Made by a program: the position numbers and the translations under genes. A DNA stretch of 64,000 bases from Pseudothioclava sp033100795. GTDB lineage: Bacteria; Pseudomonadota; Alphaproteobacteria; Rhodobacterales; Rhodobacteraceae. Location of the stretch: the NCBI RefSeq assembly GCF_033100795.1, contig NZ_JAWLVI010000001.1:372001-436000 (forward strand). The letters run 5' to 3'. Under the pieces are notes generated by a model, which saw nothing but the letters and a program-made list of their open reading frames with translations, had not been told where the DNA came from and ran no database searches. Shown here piece after piece: positions 33,040-41,100 of this stretch (its first letter is position 1; every line of letters starts with the position of its first letter).

Positions 33040-33696
33040 ATGTTGGCGCTTCTGTCCCGTGACCTGAAACTGGCGATCCGCGCCGGCGGCGGTTTTGGCC
33101 TTGGTCTTGCGTTCTTTCTGATCGTGGTGACGCTGGTGCCGTTCGGCGTTGGCCCCGAGGGGAAAATTCTGGCCCGCATTGCGCCAGGTATTCTGTGGCT
33201 CGGCGCGCTGCTGGCCTGCCTGCTCTCGCTCGACCGGATTTTCGCGCTCGATTTCGAGGATGGCTCGCTCGACCTTTTGGCCACTGCGCCGGTGCCGCTG
33301 GAAGGCGTGGTCACGATCAAGGCGATCGCGCATTGGATCACCACGGGGCTGCCGCTCGTGGTGGCGACGCCGGTATTCGGCCTGTTGATGCATCTTGAGG
33401 GCGCGGCCTATTACTGGATGGTGATTGCGCTGCTACTCGGGACGCCCGCGCTGTCGGTGCTTGGAACTTTTGGCGCGGCGATCACGGTGGGGCTGAAGCG
33501 CGGCGGGCTTCTGCTCTCGCTGCTGGTGCTGCCGCTTTATGTGCCGACGCTGATTTTCGGCGCCGAACTGGTGCGGCGCGGCGCGGACGGGATGGAAACG
33601 CAGGTGCCGCTTTTGATGCTGGCGGGGATCACGATGGCGACGATTGCCGTTGTGCCCTTTGCCTCGGCCGCCGCAATCCGCGTCAACTTACGATGA
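33040..33696 (+). CDS. ccmB: Haem exporter permease CcmB
   Basis: A 218-residue inner-membrane protein with six hydrophobic helices, partner of CcmA (HelB). Family features are RDLKLAIRAGGGF, the FEDGSLDLLATAPVPLEGVV segment after TM2, and LLVLPLYVPTLIFGA. It starts 11 bases after ccmA with GGAGAGAACGG. It is 90 bases ahead of ccmC. Confidence 0.94.
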   Translation: MLALLSRDLKLAIRAGGGFGLGLAFFLIVVTLVPFGVGPEGKILARIAPGILWLGALLACLLSLDRIFALDFEDGSLDLLATAPVPLEGVVTIKAIAHWITTGLPLVVATPVFGLLMHLEGAAYYWMVIALLLGTPALSVLGTFGAAITVGLKRGGLLLSLLVLPLYVPTLIFGAELVRRGADGMETQVPLLMLAGITMATIAVVPFASAAAIRVNLR

Positions 33697-33786
33697 TCTT
33701 GACCAGGGTCAAAACGCGATAGGGGAATTCGTGCCAAACGTGATAGTGATTTGAGCACGACCGAACAGGAAAGTAGCAAGAGACCC

Positions 33787-34518
33787 ATGTCGATCTGGGA
33801 ATACGCAAACCCCGTGAAATTCATGAAGACCTCGTCCATGGTTCTGCCCTGGGTGAGCATCCTCAGCGCGCTGTGCATCGTCACGGGGCTTGTCTGGGGT
33901 TTCTTCTTTACGCCCGAGGCGGCGAACTTCGGCTCTACCGTCAAGGTGCTGTTCGTCCATGTGCCTTCGGCGACGATGGCGATCAACATCTGGGTGATGA
34001 TGCTTGTCACCTCGTTGATCTGGCTGATCCGGCGCCACCATGTGTCCGCGCTCGCCGCCAAGGCCGCGGCGCCGATCGGGGCGGTGATGACGATCATCGC
34101 GCTGGTCACCGGCGCGGTCTGGGGCCAGCCGATGTGGGGAACCTGGTGGGAGTGGGATCCGCGCCTGACCTCGTTCCTGATCCTGTTCCTGTTCTATCTG
34201 GGCTACATGGCACTTTGGGGCGCGATTGATAACCCCGACACGGCGGCCGATCTGACGGGTGTTCTGTGCCTTGTGGGGTCTGTCTTTGCGCTTTTGTCGC
34301 GCTACGCGGTGAAGTTCTGGAACCAGGGGCTGCATCAGGATTCGACGATCATGAAGGTCGGGCAGGATGACCCGCTGGACCCGTCCTATTATGTGCCGCT
34401 GGTGATCTCGATCGTGGGGTTCGTGCTGTTTTTCGTGACGCTGCTTTTGCTGCGCACCCGCACCGAAATCCGCGCCCGCCGCCTGAAAGCCCTTGAACAA
34501 CGGGAGCGCATGGCATGA
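33787..34518 (+). CDS. ccmC: Haem handling protein CcmC
   Basis: A 243-residue inner-membrane haem-handling protein (HelC) that loads haem onto CcmE. It has six transmembrane helices. The tryptophan-rich WWD domain (WGQPMWGTWWEWDPRLTS) and flanking periplasmic His residues bind haem. The open frame extends 12 codons further via a TTG at 33751 (STTEQESSKRP), but the conserved region begins MSIWEYANP, so ATG 33787 is preferred. Its stop overlaps ccmD (ATGA). Confidence 0.94.
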   Translation: MSIWEYANPVKFMKTSSMVLPWVSILSALCIVTGLVWGFFFTPEAANFGSTVKVLFVHVPSATMAINIWVMMLVTSLIWLIRRHHVSALAAKAAAPIGAVMTIIALVTGAVWGQPMWGTWWEWDPRLTSFLILFLFYLGYMALWGAIDNPDTAADLTGVLCLVGSVFALLSRYAVKFWNQGLHQDSTIMKVGQDDPLDPSYYVPLVISIVGFVLFFVTLLLLRTRTEIRARRLKALEQRERMA

Positions 34519-34673
34519 TGCCAGAACTTGGAAAATACACCGCCACGGTTTTGCTGTCCTACGCAGGCACGCTTGGCCCGATGATCGTTCTGCTTGGCTG
34601 GTCGCTCTGGCGCGGGGCCAAGGTGAAAGCCGCGCTGGCTGCGCAAGAAGAACGGATGAAGAAGAATGGCTAA
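34515..34673 (+). CDS. ccmD: Haem exporter subunit CcmD
   Basis: A 52-residue small membrane protein that stabilises CcmC-CcmE complexes (HelD). It has one hydrophobic helix (about 12-33, VLLSYAGTLGPMIVLLGWSLWRG) and a charged cytoplasmic tail (KVKAALAAQEERMKKNG), the expected CcmD layout. Both ATG 34515 (overlapping the ccmC stop) and ATG 34518 are possible. Its 3' end overlaps the start of ccmG by 8 bases. Confidence 0.9.
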   Translation: MMPELGKYTATVLLSYAGTLGPMIVLLGWSLWRGAKVKAALAAQEERMKKNG

Positions 34674-35199
34674 GCCTTTGATGATGCTGCCGCCCCTGAT
34701 TTTTGCGGGGCTTGCGGGGATGTTCGTCTGGGGGATGGCGCGCGATAATCCCAAGCAACTGCCCTCGGCCTTTGCGGGCAAAGAGGCGCCTGCGGTGCAG
34801 CTTGAGCAACTGGCCGATTTCACGCCCTTTACGGACGCCGATCTGCGTTCGGGCGAGATCAAGCTGGTGAACTTCTGGGCGTCGTGGTGTGCGCCCTGCC
34901 GGGTCGAGCATCCAAACCTTGAGGCACTTGCCCAAGAGGGCGTGCAGGTTCTGGGCGTCAATTACAAAGACAAGCCCGAGCAGGCGCTTGGCTTCCTTGG
35001 CGAGCTTGGCAACCCTTACGCAAAACTGGGCGCCGATTCCAAGGGCCGGATGGCGCTGGATTGGGGCGTTTACGGCGTGCCGGAGACCTTTGTGGTTTCG
35101 GGCGATGGCAAGGTGCTGTTCCGCTTTGCCGGTCCCGTTACACAGCGCGTGATCGAGCAAAAGCTCCGCCCGCTGCTTGAGGGCAAGACCTCGGAATAA
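34666..35199 (+). CDS. ccmG: Thiol:disulfide oxidoreductase CcmG/DsbE
   Basis: A 177-residue membrane-anchored periplasmic thioredoxin (HelX) that reduces apocytochrome c cysteines before haem attachment. The N-terminal anchor is at about 5-25. The thioredoxin domain has active site WASWCAPCRVEHPNL and the cis-Pro loop YGVPETFVV. It overlaps ccmD. ccmE, ccmF and ccmH are not in the window. The gene is convergent with a small membrane protein gene, with adjoining stops. Confidence 0.95.
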   Translation: MAKPLMMLPPLIFAGLAGMFVWGMARDNPKQLPSAFAGKEAPAVQLEQLADFTPFTDADLRSGEIKLVNFWASWCAPCRVEHPNLEALAQEGVQVLGVNYKDKPEQALGFLGELGNPYAKLGADSKGRMALDWGVYGVPETFVVSGDGKVLFRFAGPVTQRVIEQKLRPLLEGKTSE

Positions 35200-35385
35200 T
35201 CAGCGGGGCGTGGGCAGCTTGAACGGCCTGCGCTCCATCTGCGCCCACTCGGGCCAAAGGCCCAGCTTGTCGATCCCGACAATCACCAAAGCAATCGCAA
35301 TCACCGCAAACACAAGTTTCACGCGGGACGCAGACGGCGGCCTGCGCACCCATTTCGCCATGCGGATAAACCAGATCGGCTGCAC
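35200..35385 (-). CDS. Small single-helix membrane protein
   Basis: A 61-residue protein: Arg/Lys-rich N-terminus (WFIRMAKWVRRPPSASRVK), one transmembrane helix (about 24-42, LVFAVIAIALVIVGIDKLG) and a short C-terminal tail (WPEWAQMERRP). It abuts the hpt stop (35386) on the same strand, so it is probably co-expressed with hpt. A similar small protein sits beside hpt in related genomes, by memory. Function unknown. Confidence 0.65.
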   Translation of the reverse strand: MQPIWFIRMAKWVRRPPSASRVKLVFAVIAIALVIVGIDKLGLWPEWAQMERRPFKLPTPR

Positions 35386-35931
35386 TTAACCCTCTTCGGT
35401 AAAGCGCACCTTGCCGATATAGGGCAGGTTGCGGTTGCGTTGGGCAAAGTCGATGCCATAGCCGACGACAAATTCATCAGGGATGGTAAAGCCGATCCAG
35501 GTGGCCGAGACATCCGCTTCGCGCCGCGAGGGTTTGTCCAAAAGCGCGCAACTGGCCAGCCTGCGCGGATTGCGCGCCTGCAACAGCCCCATCACATGTT
35601 TCAGGGTAAAGCCCGTGTCGACAATATCCTCGACCACCAGCACATCGCGCCCCTCGATCCCGGCGCGCAGGTCTTTGAGGATACGCACCTCGCGCGAGCT
35701 TTCGGTCGAATCGCCGTAAGAGGACGCCTCAAGGAAATCCACCTCGACGGGCAGGGGGATCTCGCGCACGAGGTCGGCGATAAACACGAACGAACCGCGC
35801 AACAGCCCCACCACCACCAGCTTATCGGTATCGGCGTAATGGGCGCTGATCGTGGCGGCCAGTTCTTCGACCCGGGCCGCGATCTGTTTGGCGGAAATCA
35901 ACTGGTCAATCACATGCGGACGGGTGGGCAT
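35386..35931 (-). CDS. hpt: Hypoxanthine phosphoribosyltransferase
   Basis: A 181-residue cytosolic purine salvage enzyme converting hypoxanthine/guanine and PRPP to IMP/GMP. The PRPP-binding motif is VLVVEDIVDTGFTL, and GLLRGSFVFIADL and LEASSYGDSTESS are the flexible-loop and PPi regions. The C-terminal base-contact segment is FVVGYGIDFAQRNRNLPYIG. Start ATG 35931 follows CCGGAGGCCAAA. An ATG 19 codons upstream lacks family similarity. It is divergent from the RatA-like gene. Confidence 0.95.
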   Translation of the reverse strand: MPTRPHVIDQLISAKQIAARVEELAATISAHYADTDKLVVVGLLRGSFVFIADLVREIPLPVEVDFLEASSYGDSTESSREVRILKDLRAGIEGRDVLVVEDIVDTGFTLKHVMGLLQARNPRRLASCALLDKPSRREADVSATWIGFTIPDEFVVGYGIDFAQRNRNLPYIGKVRFTEEG

Positions 35932-35999
35932 TTTGGCCTCCGGTATTGCGTTTCTCCCCAGCTTTATCGCATCAAGGGCCGCAAGCAAATGAGAGACCC

Positions 36000-36449
36000 A
36001 TGCCGACCCATTCGGAAAACCGCCACATGCCCTATAGCGCGCGCCAGATGTATGAGCTGGTGGCCGATGTTCAGCGCTACCCCGAGTTCCTGCCGTGGAA
36101 CTCTGCCGCGCGCATCCGCCGCCGGACCGAGCGGCCCGATGGTGCGACCGTGCTTGAGGCCGATCTGGTGATTTCCTTCAAGGTGTTCCGCGAGAAATTC
36201 GGCTCGCGCGCGACTCTGTGGCCCGCGGAGAACCGTCTGGACATCGAATATCTGGACGGGCCGTTCAAATATCTCAAATCGTGGTGGCGGTTCGTGGATG
36301 CGCCGGGCGGCGGGTGCGAGGCCGAATTCCATGTGGATTTCGAATTCCGCAACGCGATTTTGCAAAAGGTCATCGGCGTCGTGTTCGATGAGGCGATGCG
36401 GCGGATCGTGCGCGCCTTTGAAGAGCGCGCCAAGGTGCTTTACGGCTGA
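36000..36449 (+). CDS. RatA/Coq10-like START-domain protein
   Basis: A 149-residue SRPBCC (START) domain protein. Features are YELVADVQRYPEFLPWNSAARI at the N-terminus, LVISFKVFREKFGSRATL and the C-terminal helix VFDEAMRRIVRAFEERAKVLYG. Eukaryotic and alphaproteobacterial relatives (Coq10) bind ubiquinone and support respiration. The label RatA comes from an E. coli ribosome-association study; a ubiquinone role is the likelier one here. Start ATG 36000 follows GAGAGACCC. A terminator follows. Confidence 0.9.
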   Translation: MPTHSENRHMPYSARQMYELVADVQRYPEFLPWNSAARIRRRTERPDGATVLEADLVISFKVFREKFGSRATLWPAENRLDIEYLDGPFKYLKSWWRFVDAPGGGCEAEFHVDFEFRNAILQKVIGVVFDEAMRRIVRAFEERAKVLYG

Positions 36450-36455
36450 GACATG

Positions 36456-36490
36456 CAAAAGCCGCCCCGTGGGGCGGCTTTCGTTTTTTA
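36456..36490 (+). terminator. Intrinsic terminator between convergent genes
   Basis: AAAAGCCGCCCC, loop GT, GGGGCGGCTTTCGTTTTTT. It ends the RatA-like gene and, by its A-run, the convergent amt gene. Confidence 0.85.
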
Positions 36491-37666
36491 CGAATTCACG
36501 TCGTAGGCGCGTTCGCCGTGGGTCGACAGGTCAAGCCCGTTGGTCTCGGCCTCTTTGTCAACGCGCATCGGGAAGATCAGCGCCACCAGCTTGGCCAGCG
36601 CGAAGGTCAGCGCCAGCGTATAAGCACCGACAATCGCCAGCGCCCCAAGCTGCGCGGTAAAGGTGCCATAGCCCAGAACCGCCACCATGATCGTGCCGAA
36701 GATGCCGCCCACGCCATGCACGGCGAATACGTCCAGCGTATCGTCGATGCGGATTTTCTCGCGGATCAGGATCACGGCTTCCTGGCAGAGGATACCCGCG
36801 ACGGTGCCGATCAAAAGCGCCTCCAGCGGCCCGACATAGCCCGACGCGGGGGTGATCGAGGCAAGCCCTGCGATGGTGCCGGTGACCAGACCCACAAGCG
36901 AGGAACGCCCGAATTTCACGCGCTCCCAGAAGGCCCAGCTAAGCGAAGCGGCGGCGGCAGAGATATGCGTGACGGTGATCGCCATCGCGGCGCCGCCATC
37001 GGCGGCAAGCTGCGAGCCGCCGTTGAAGCCGAACCAGCCGACCCACAGTAGCCCCGCGCCCATTGCCACCATTCCGGGGTTATGGGGCGGCGTGGTGCGG
37101 TGACGGCGCGGGCCGATCATGATTGCCAGAAGAAGCGCCGCAAGGGCTGCGGTTTCGTGCACAACGATGCCGCCAGCGAAATCCTTGGTGCCGATGGCGC
37201 CGAAAATGCCGCCATCCGCCATCATACCACCGCCCCAGATCCAATGCGTCACCGGCGCGTAGACGAGGATCAGCCAAAGTGCCGAGAACGCCATCACGAA
37301 GGCATAGTTCACCCGCTCGACAAAGGCACCAAGGAAGAGCGCAGGCGTGATGATCGCGAAGGTCATCTGGAAGGCGAAAAACAGGATCTCGGGGATGGTT
37401 CCCCACAGGCTATCGGGTGTAACCCCCATCAGCCCGAGCTTGTCCAGCCCGCCCCAAAAGCCGTTCGCCGTGCCGAACGCGATGGAGTAGCCGCCCAACA
37501 GCCAGATCACGCTCATCAGCGCGGCGATCGAGAAACACTGCATAAAGATCGACAGCACGTTGCGCGCACGCACAAGCCCGCCATAAAACAGGGCAAGCCC
37601 CGGAAGCGTCATCATCAGGACCAGCGCGGTTGCCACGATGATCCAGGCGGTATCGGCGCCATTCAT
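36488..37666 (-). CDS. Ammonium transporter (AmtB/AmtY type)
   Basis: A 392-residue inner-membrane channel for NH4+/NH3 with about 11 helices, starting ADTAWIIVATALVLMMTLPGLALFYGGLVR. The twin histidines lie in GGIVVHETAALAAL and LDVFAVHGVGGIFG. The first differs from the usual VVHxNAG, with Glu-Thr-Ala in place. There is no signal-peptide-like extension and no adjacent glnK. In R. capsulatus an amtB-glnK pair and a separate amtY exist; this unlinked gene resembles the second situation, so no symbol is given. ATG 37666 follows GAGGAGGTAACTTGG. Confidence 0.93.
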   Translation of the reverse strand: MNGADTAWIIVATALVLMMTLPGLALFYGGLVRARNVLSIFMQCFSIAALMSVIWLLGGYSIAFGTANGFWGGLDKLGLMGVTPDSLWGTIPEILFFAFQMTFAIITPALFLGAFVERVNYAFVMAFSALWLILVYAPVTHWIWGGGMMADGGIFGAIGTKDFAGGIVVHETAALAALLLAIMIGPRRHRTTPPHNPGMVAMGAGLLWVGWFGFNGGSQLAADGGAAMAITVTHISAAAASLSWAFWERVKFGRSSLVGLVTGTIAGLASITPASGYVGPLEALLIGTVAGILCQEAVILIREKIRIDDTLDVFAVHGVGGIFGTIMVAVLGYGTFTAQLGALAIVGAYTLALTFALAKLVALIFPMRVDKEAETNGLDLSTHGERAYDVNS

Positions 37667-37831
37667 CCCAAGTTACCTCCTCAGATAGGTTTGACAGGGG
37701 CAAACCACCCGACGGGTGCGCAGCAAAGCATCACTTGTGCGCAAGGGTGCATAAAAAGCGCCCACTTGGCGAACTGCACAAAGTTTGAGCGAATTATTGA
37801 GCGTGTGGCGAAGAAATGCGCAGGGTGAGAA

Positions 37832-38305
37832 CTAGGCGCCAAGCGCCCCAAGCAACAGCTCAAGCGCGTGATCGCGGGCGGAGGCGCGCACCTTGGCGCG
37901 GCCCAACGCGCCGAATTCCACCGTTTCCGTGCGGGTGGGATGGCCTTTTTCGGCCAGGCCAAAACAGACGCGCCCCTCGGGTTTGTGTTCAGAGCCGCCT
38001 GGCCCCGCGATGCCCGTGATCGCGACGGCCAGATCGGCACGAGAATGTGCCAGCGCGCCATCGGCCATTTCACGCGCGACCTGCTCGGACACTGCGCCCC
38101 AATCGGCAAGGGTTTGCGCGCGCACGCCCAGCATCTCGGTCTTGGCGGCGTTAGTATAGGTGACAAAGCCGCGCTCGACGACCGCCGACGACCCCGCGAC
38201 ATCGGTGAGTGCCGCCGCAACCATGCCGCCGGTGCAGCTTTCGGCTGTGGCGACCATCACGCCTTTCGCTTTCGCGGCGTCTAAAACCTGTGCGGCATGG
38301 CTCAC
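37832..38305 (-). CDS. pncC: NMN amidohydrolase, CinA C-terminal domain only (PncC)
   Basis: A 157-residue cytosolic protein consisting of just the CinA C-terminal domain, which deamidates nicotinamide mononucleotide in the NAD salvage cycle. Motifs are VATAESCTGGMVAAALTDVAGSS, the RGFVTYTNAAKTEMLGV segment and VAITGIAGPGGSEHKPEGRVCFG. No CinA N-terminal domain is fused. Start GTG 38305 overlaps the pgpA stop as GTGA, so the genes are translationally coupled. Confidence 0.93.
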   Translation of the reverse strand: MSHAAQVLDAAKAKGVMVATAESCTGGMVAAALTDVAGSSAVVERGFVTYTNAAKTEMLGVRAQTLADWGAVSEQVAREMADGALAHSRADLAVAITGIAGPGGSEHKPEGRVCFGLAEKGHPTRTETVEFGALGRAKVRASARDHALELLLGALGA

Positions 38306-38799
38306 ATCAGCACCGCATGATAAAGACCTGCCAGAACCAGCGTGCAAAGTCCGGCAAACAGCCCCGCCCAAAGATCGTCCAGCATCACTCCCGCCGGATC
38401 GCCGCGCCGGTCCGCGCGGCCAACAAGCCACGGCTTGGTGATGTCAAACAGCCGGAACAGCGCGAAAGCCGCAATCGGGCCGGGCCAGACCATCGACATA
38501 TCGCGCATCCAGAAGCCCGCAGCGGGGAACAGCAGCGCCAGCCACATGCCCGCGACCTCGTCGATCACGATTTCCGAGGGGTCTTCGTCGCCGGGACGCA
38601 GCGCCAGCTCGGCGGCGATGGTGACAAAGCCAAGCGCCGTTACCAGAACCGTCGCCACCACCAGCGGCCAGAAGCCCAGATACCGCTCGATCCCCCAGCC
38701 GACGACAAGCGCCGCGAGCGACCCCCATGTGCCCGGAGCGGGCTTCATCAGACCGGTGTAGAAGAAGGTGTTGATCAGCGTCAGGCTCTCGCGGTTCAT
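38302..38799 (-). CDS. pgpA: Phosphatidylglycerophosphatase A
   Basis: A 165-residue inner-membrane phosphatase forming phosphatidylglycerol from phosphatidylglycerol phosphate. It has four hydrophobic segments. Conserved motifs are GLMKPAPGTWGSLAAL near the N-terminus, DPSEIVIDEVAGMW in the middle and KPWLVGRADRRGDPAGVMLDDLWAGL, the last carrying catalytic Asp/Arg. It lies 5 bases after the ispDF stop and overlaps pncC. Confidence 0.95.
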   Translation of the reverse strand: MNRESLTLINTFFYTGLMKPAPGTWGSLAALVVGWGIERYLGFWPLVVATVLVTALGFVTIAAELALRPGDEDPSEIVIDEVAGMWLALLFPAAGFWMRDMSMVWPGPIAAFALFRLFDITKPWLVGRADRRGDPAGVMLDDLWAGLFAGLCTLVLAGLYHAVLM

Positions 38800-38804
38800 G
38801 GGGC

Positions 38805-39932
38805 TTAGTCCTTGATAAGCGTGGCGGTCGCGATCGAGGCGATGCCCTCTTCGCGGCCGGTAAAGCCTAGCTGCTCGGAGGTGGTCGCCTTGACCGAGAT
38901 GCGGGTTTCCTCGACCCCCATGATGCGGGCAAGCTCTGCCATCATCGCCCCCGCGTGCGGGCCGATTTTCGGGCGCTCGCAGATCAGGGTCACATCGGCA
39001 TTGGCAAGGCGAAAGCCCTTTGCGCGCGCAAGATCAATCGCGTGTTTGAGGAATATCTCCGAGGCCGCGCCCTTCCACTGCGGATCGCTTGGCGGGAAGT
39101 GCCGCCCGATGTCGCCCTCGGCCAGCGCGCCGTAAATCGCATCCGTCAGCGCGTGCATCCCGACATCGGCGTCGGAATGGCCCTTGAGCTTTTTGATATG
39201 CGGGATGCGCACGCCGCAGAGGATGACGTGATCGCCCTCTTCGAATGCGTGCACATCATAGCCGTTGCCCAGTCGAATATCCATGTTTTGCCCCATCTTG
39301 GCGCGCGCGCGCGCGAAATCCTCTGCGAAGGTGATCTTCAGGTTGGTCTCGGAGCCGGTCACGATATGCACGTCCAGCCCCGCCGCGCGGGCGATTTCAA
39401 CATCGTCGGCGGCATCTGCGGGATGGGCGCGATGCGCGGCGAGGATCGCGTCAAAGCGGAAGCCCTGCGGCGTCTGTGCCCGATAAAGCCCCTCGCGCGA
39501 TTGCGTGCCCGCGACCAGCCCATTCTCTCCGCGCCACAGCGCATCGGTGACGGGCAGGGCGGGGGCGGCGGCCTGCGAATGATCCAGAGCCTCGACAACG
39601 CGCGCGATCAGATCCGCGCTGACCAGGGGGCGCGCGCCATCGTGGATCAGCACCTTGTCGATGCCCGCGCCCGCCAGAACCTCCAGCGCGTTGCGCACGG
39701 ACCCCGCGCGAGATGCCCCGCCTGCGACCAGCGTGACGGCTCCGCCGAAGGTCTGCAATCCGCGCTCCATGTCTTCAGGATGCAGCACCACGACGACGCG
39801 ATCCAGCCCCGCGAAAGCCGCGACCGTATGTGCCAGAACCGGCTTGCCGTTCAGGTCTTGCCATTGCTTCGGCGTATCCCCGCCTGCACGGGTGCCGCGA
39901 CCGGCTGCGACGATAATGGCGGCTGTGCTCAT
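38805..39932 (-). CDS. ispDF: Bifunctional IspD/IspF (MEP isoprenoid pathway)
   Basis: A 375-residue cytosolic enzyme for two steps of isoprenoid precursor synthesis. Residues 1-215 are the cytidylyltransferase (CTP-binding AAIIVAAGRGTRAGGDTPKQW, then HDGARPLVS, and VHIVTGSETNLKIT). From about 218 comes the 2-C-methyl-D-erythritol 2,4-cyclodiphosphate synthase (RLGNGYDVHAFEEGD, GHSDADVGMHALTDAIYGAL, SVKATTSEQLGFTGREEGIAS). The fusion is typical of alphaproteobacteria. ATG 39932 follows GCAGGAGTGGAC. It is first in ispDF-pgpA-pncC and divergent from dusB. Confidence 0.96.
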   Translation of the reverse strand: MSTAAIIVAAGRGTRAGGDTPKQWQDLNGKPVLAHTVAAFAGLDRVVVVLHPEDMERGLQTFGGAVTLVAGGASRAGSVRNALEVLAGAGIDKVLIHDGARPLVSADLIARVVEALDHSQAAAPALPVTDALWRGENGLVAGTQSREGLYRAQTPQGFRFDAILAAHRAHPADAADDVEIARAAGLDVHIVTGSETNLKITFAEDFARARAKMGQNMDIRLGNGYDVHAFEEGDHVILCGVRIPHIKKLKGHSDADVGMHALTDAIYGALAEGDIGRHFPPSDPQWKGAASEIFLKHAIDLARAKGFRLANADVTLICERPKIGPHAGAMMAELARIMGVEETRISVKATTSEQLGFTGREEGIASIATATLIKD

Positions 39933-40125
39933 GTCCACTCCTGCTTCTGGTATATGGATTTAGGCGATCCGGCCTTTGGGTGCAATCGCGGCGCGTGGTC
40001 ATGCGATCGGCGGTGTTGCGATTAATAATTAGGCATTTGCTGTTTTGTGCCGCGTTTTGGGCGGGTTCTGTTTGTGATTCTGCGCGCAAGCGACTAATTC
40101 GGAGGCACCAACGAAGGAAATCACC

Positions 40126-41100
40126 GTGGCGATCACGCTTGGACAGTTGACTATCGACCCGCCGGTGCTGCTTGCGCCGATGGCGGGGATCACCGATTTG
40201 CCGTTCCGGCGGATGGTGGCGCGGTTCGGCGCGGGGCTGGTCGTCTCGGAGATGGTCGCAAGCGGCGAGATGCTGACGGCGAAGCCATCGGTGCGGGCCA
40301 AGGCGCGGACCGAGCTGGGGCTTGATCTGCCGTGCTCGGTGCAGCTTGCGGGGCGCGAGGCGCAGCCGATGGCCGAGGCCGCGAAGATCGTGGCGGATAT
40401 GGGGGCGCGGATCATCGACATCAACATGGGGTGTCCCGCGAAAAAGGTGACAGGGGGCGCCTCGGGGGCGGCGCTGATGCGCACCCCCGACCATGCGCTG
40501 CGACTGATCGAGGCGGTGGTCGGCGCGGTTGACCTGCCGGTGACGCTGAAGATGCGGCTTGGCTGGGATGGGGCCAGCCTCAACGCGGCACAAATCGCGG
40601 CGCGGGCCGAGGCGGCTGGCGTGCAGATGATCGTCATTCACGGGCGCACGCGGATGCAGTTTTACAAGGGGCAGGCCGATTGGGCCGCGATCCGCGCGGT
40701 TAAGGATGCCGTGCGTGTGCCGGTGGTGGCAAATGGCGACATTACCGATGTGGCCAGCGCGCGTTTGGCGCGCGAGCTTTCGGGGGCGGATGGAGTGATG
40801 GTGGGGCGCGGCGCGCAAGGGGCGCCGTGGGTTCTGGCGGAAATCGCCAGTGCGCTGCATGGGGCAGAGGCACCGAAAATCCCGCAAACAAACGCACTTT
40901 GTGATTTTATTTCAGAGCATTACGAGTCGATCCTCGGGTTCTACGGGGCTGAGCTTGGCCTGCGCCTCGCGCGCAAGCATCTGGGCTGGTATGCCGAGCG
41001 CGTCGATGCGCCCCTGCGTGCAGAGTTGATGGTCTCGGACACGCCTGCAAAAACGCTTTCCCTGATCCGCGACGCCTTTTCGGAAAGGACCGCCGCATGA
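40126..41100 (+). CDS. dusB: tRNA-dihydrouridine synthase DusB (NifR3), GTG start
   Basis: A 324-residue flavoenzyme reducing a tRNA D-loop uridine. The FMN barrel begins VLLAPMAGITDLPFRRM. Catalytic Cys is in IDINMGCPAKKVTGGASGAALM, and IHGRTRMQFYKGQADWAAIR is the DusB signature. In R. capsulatus the same gene was named nifR3 as the first gene of nifR3-ntrB-ntrC, the arrangement seen here. GTG 40126 follows GAAGGAAATCACC; there is no nearby ATG at the family start. Its stop overlaps the ntrB start (ATGA). Confidence 0.95.
   Translation: MAITLGQLTIDPPVLLAPMAGITDLPFRRMVARFGAGLVVSEMVASGEMLTAKPSVRAKARTELGLDLPCSVQLAGREAQPMAEAAKIVADMGARIIDINMGCPAKKVTGGASGAALMRTPDHALRLIEAVVGAVDLPVTLKMRLGWDGASLNAAQIAARAEAAGVQMIVIHGRTRMQFYKGQADWAAIRAVKDAVRVPVVANGDITDVASARLARELSGADGVMVGRGAQGAPWVLAEIASALHGAEAPKIPQTNALCDFISEHYESILGFYGAELGLRLARKHLGWYAERVDAPLRAELMVSDTPAKTLSLIRDAFSERTAA

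Noticed and set aside
37667..37831. CGCC-N5-GGCG upstream of the ammonium transporter as an NtrC site
   Set aside because: The Rhodobacter NtrC site recalled has a 9-base spacer; here it is 5 and the position is not conserved by any other sign.
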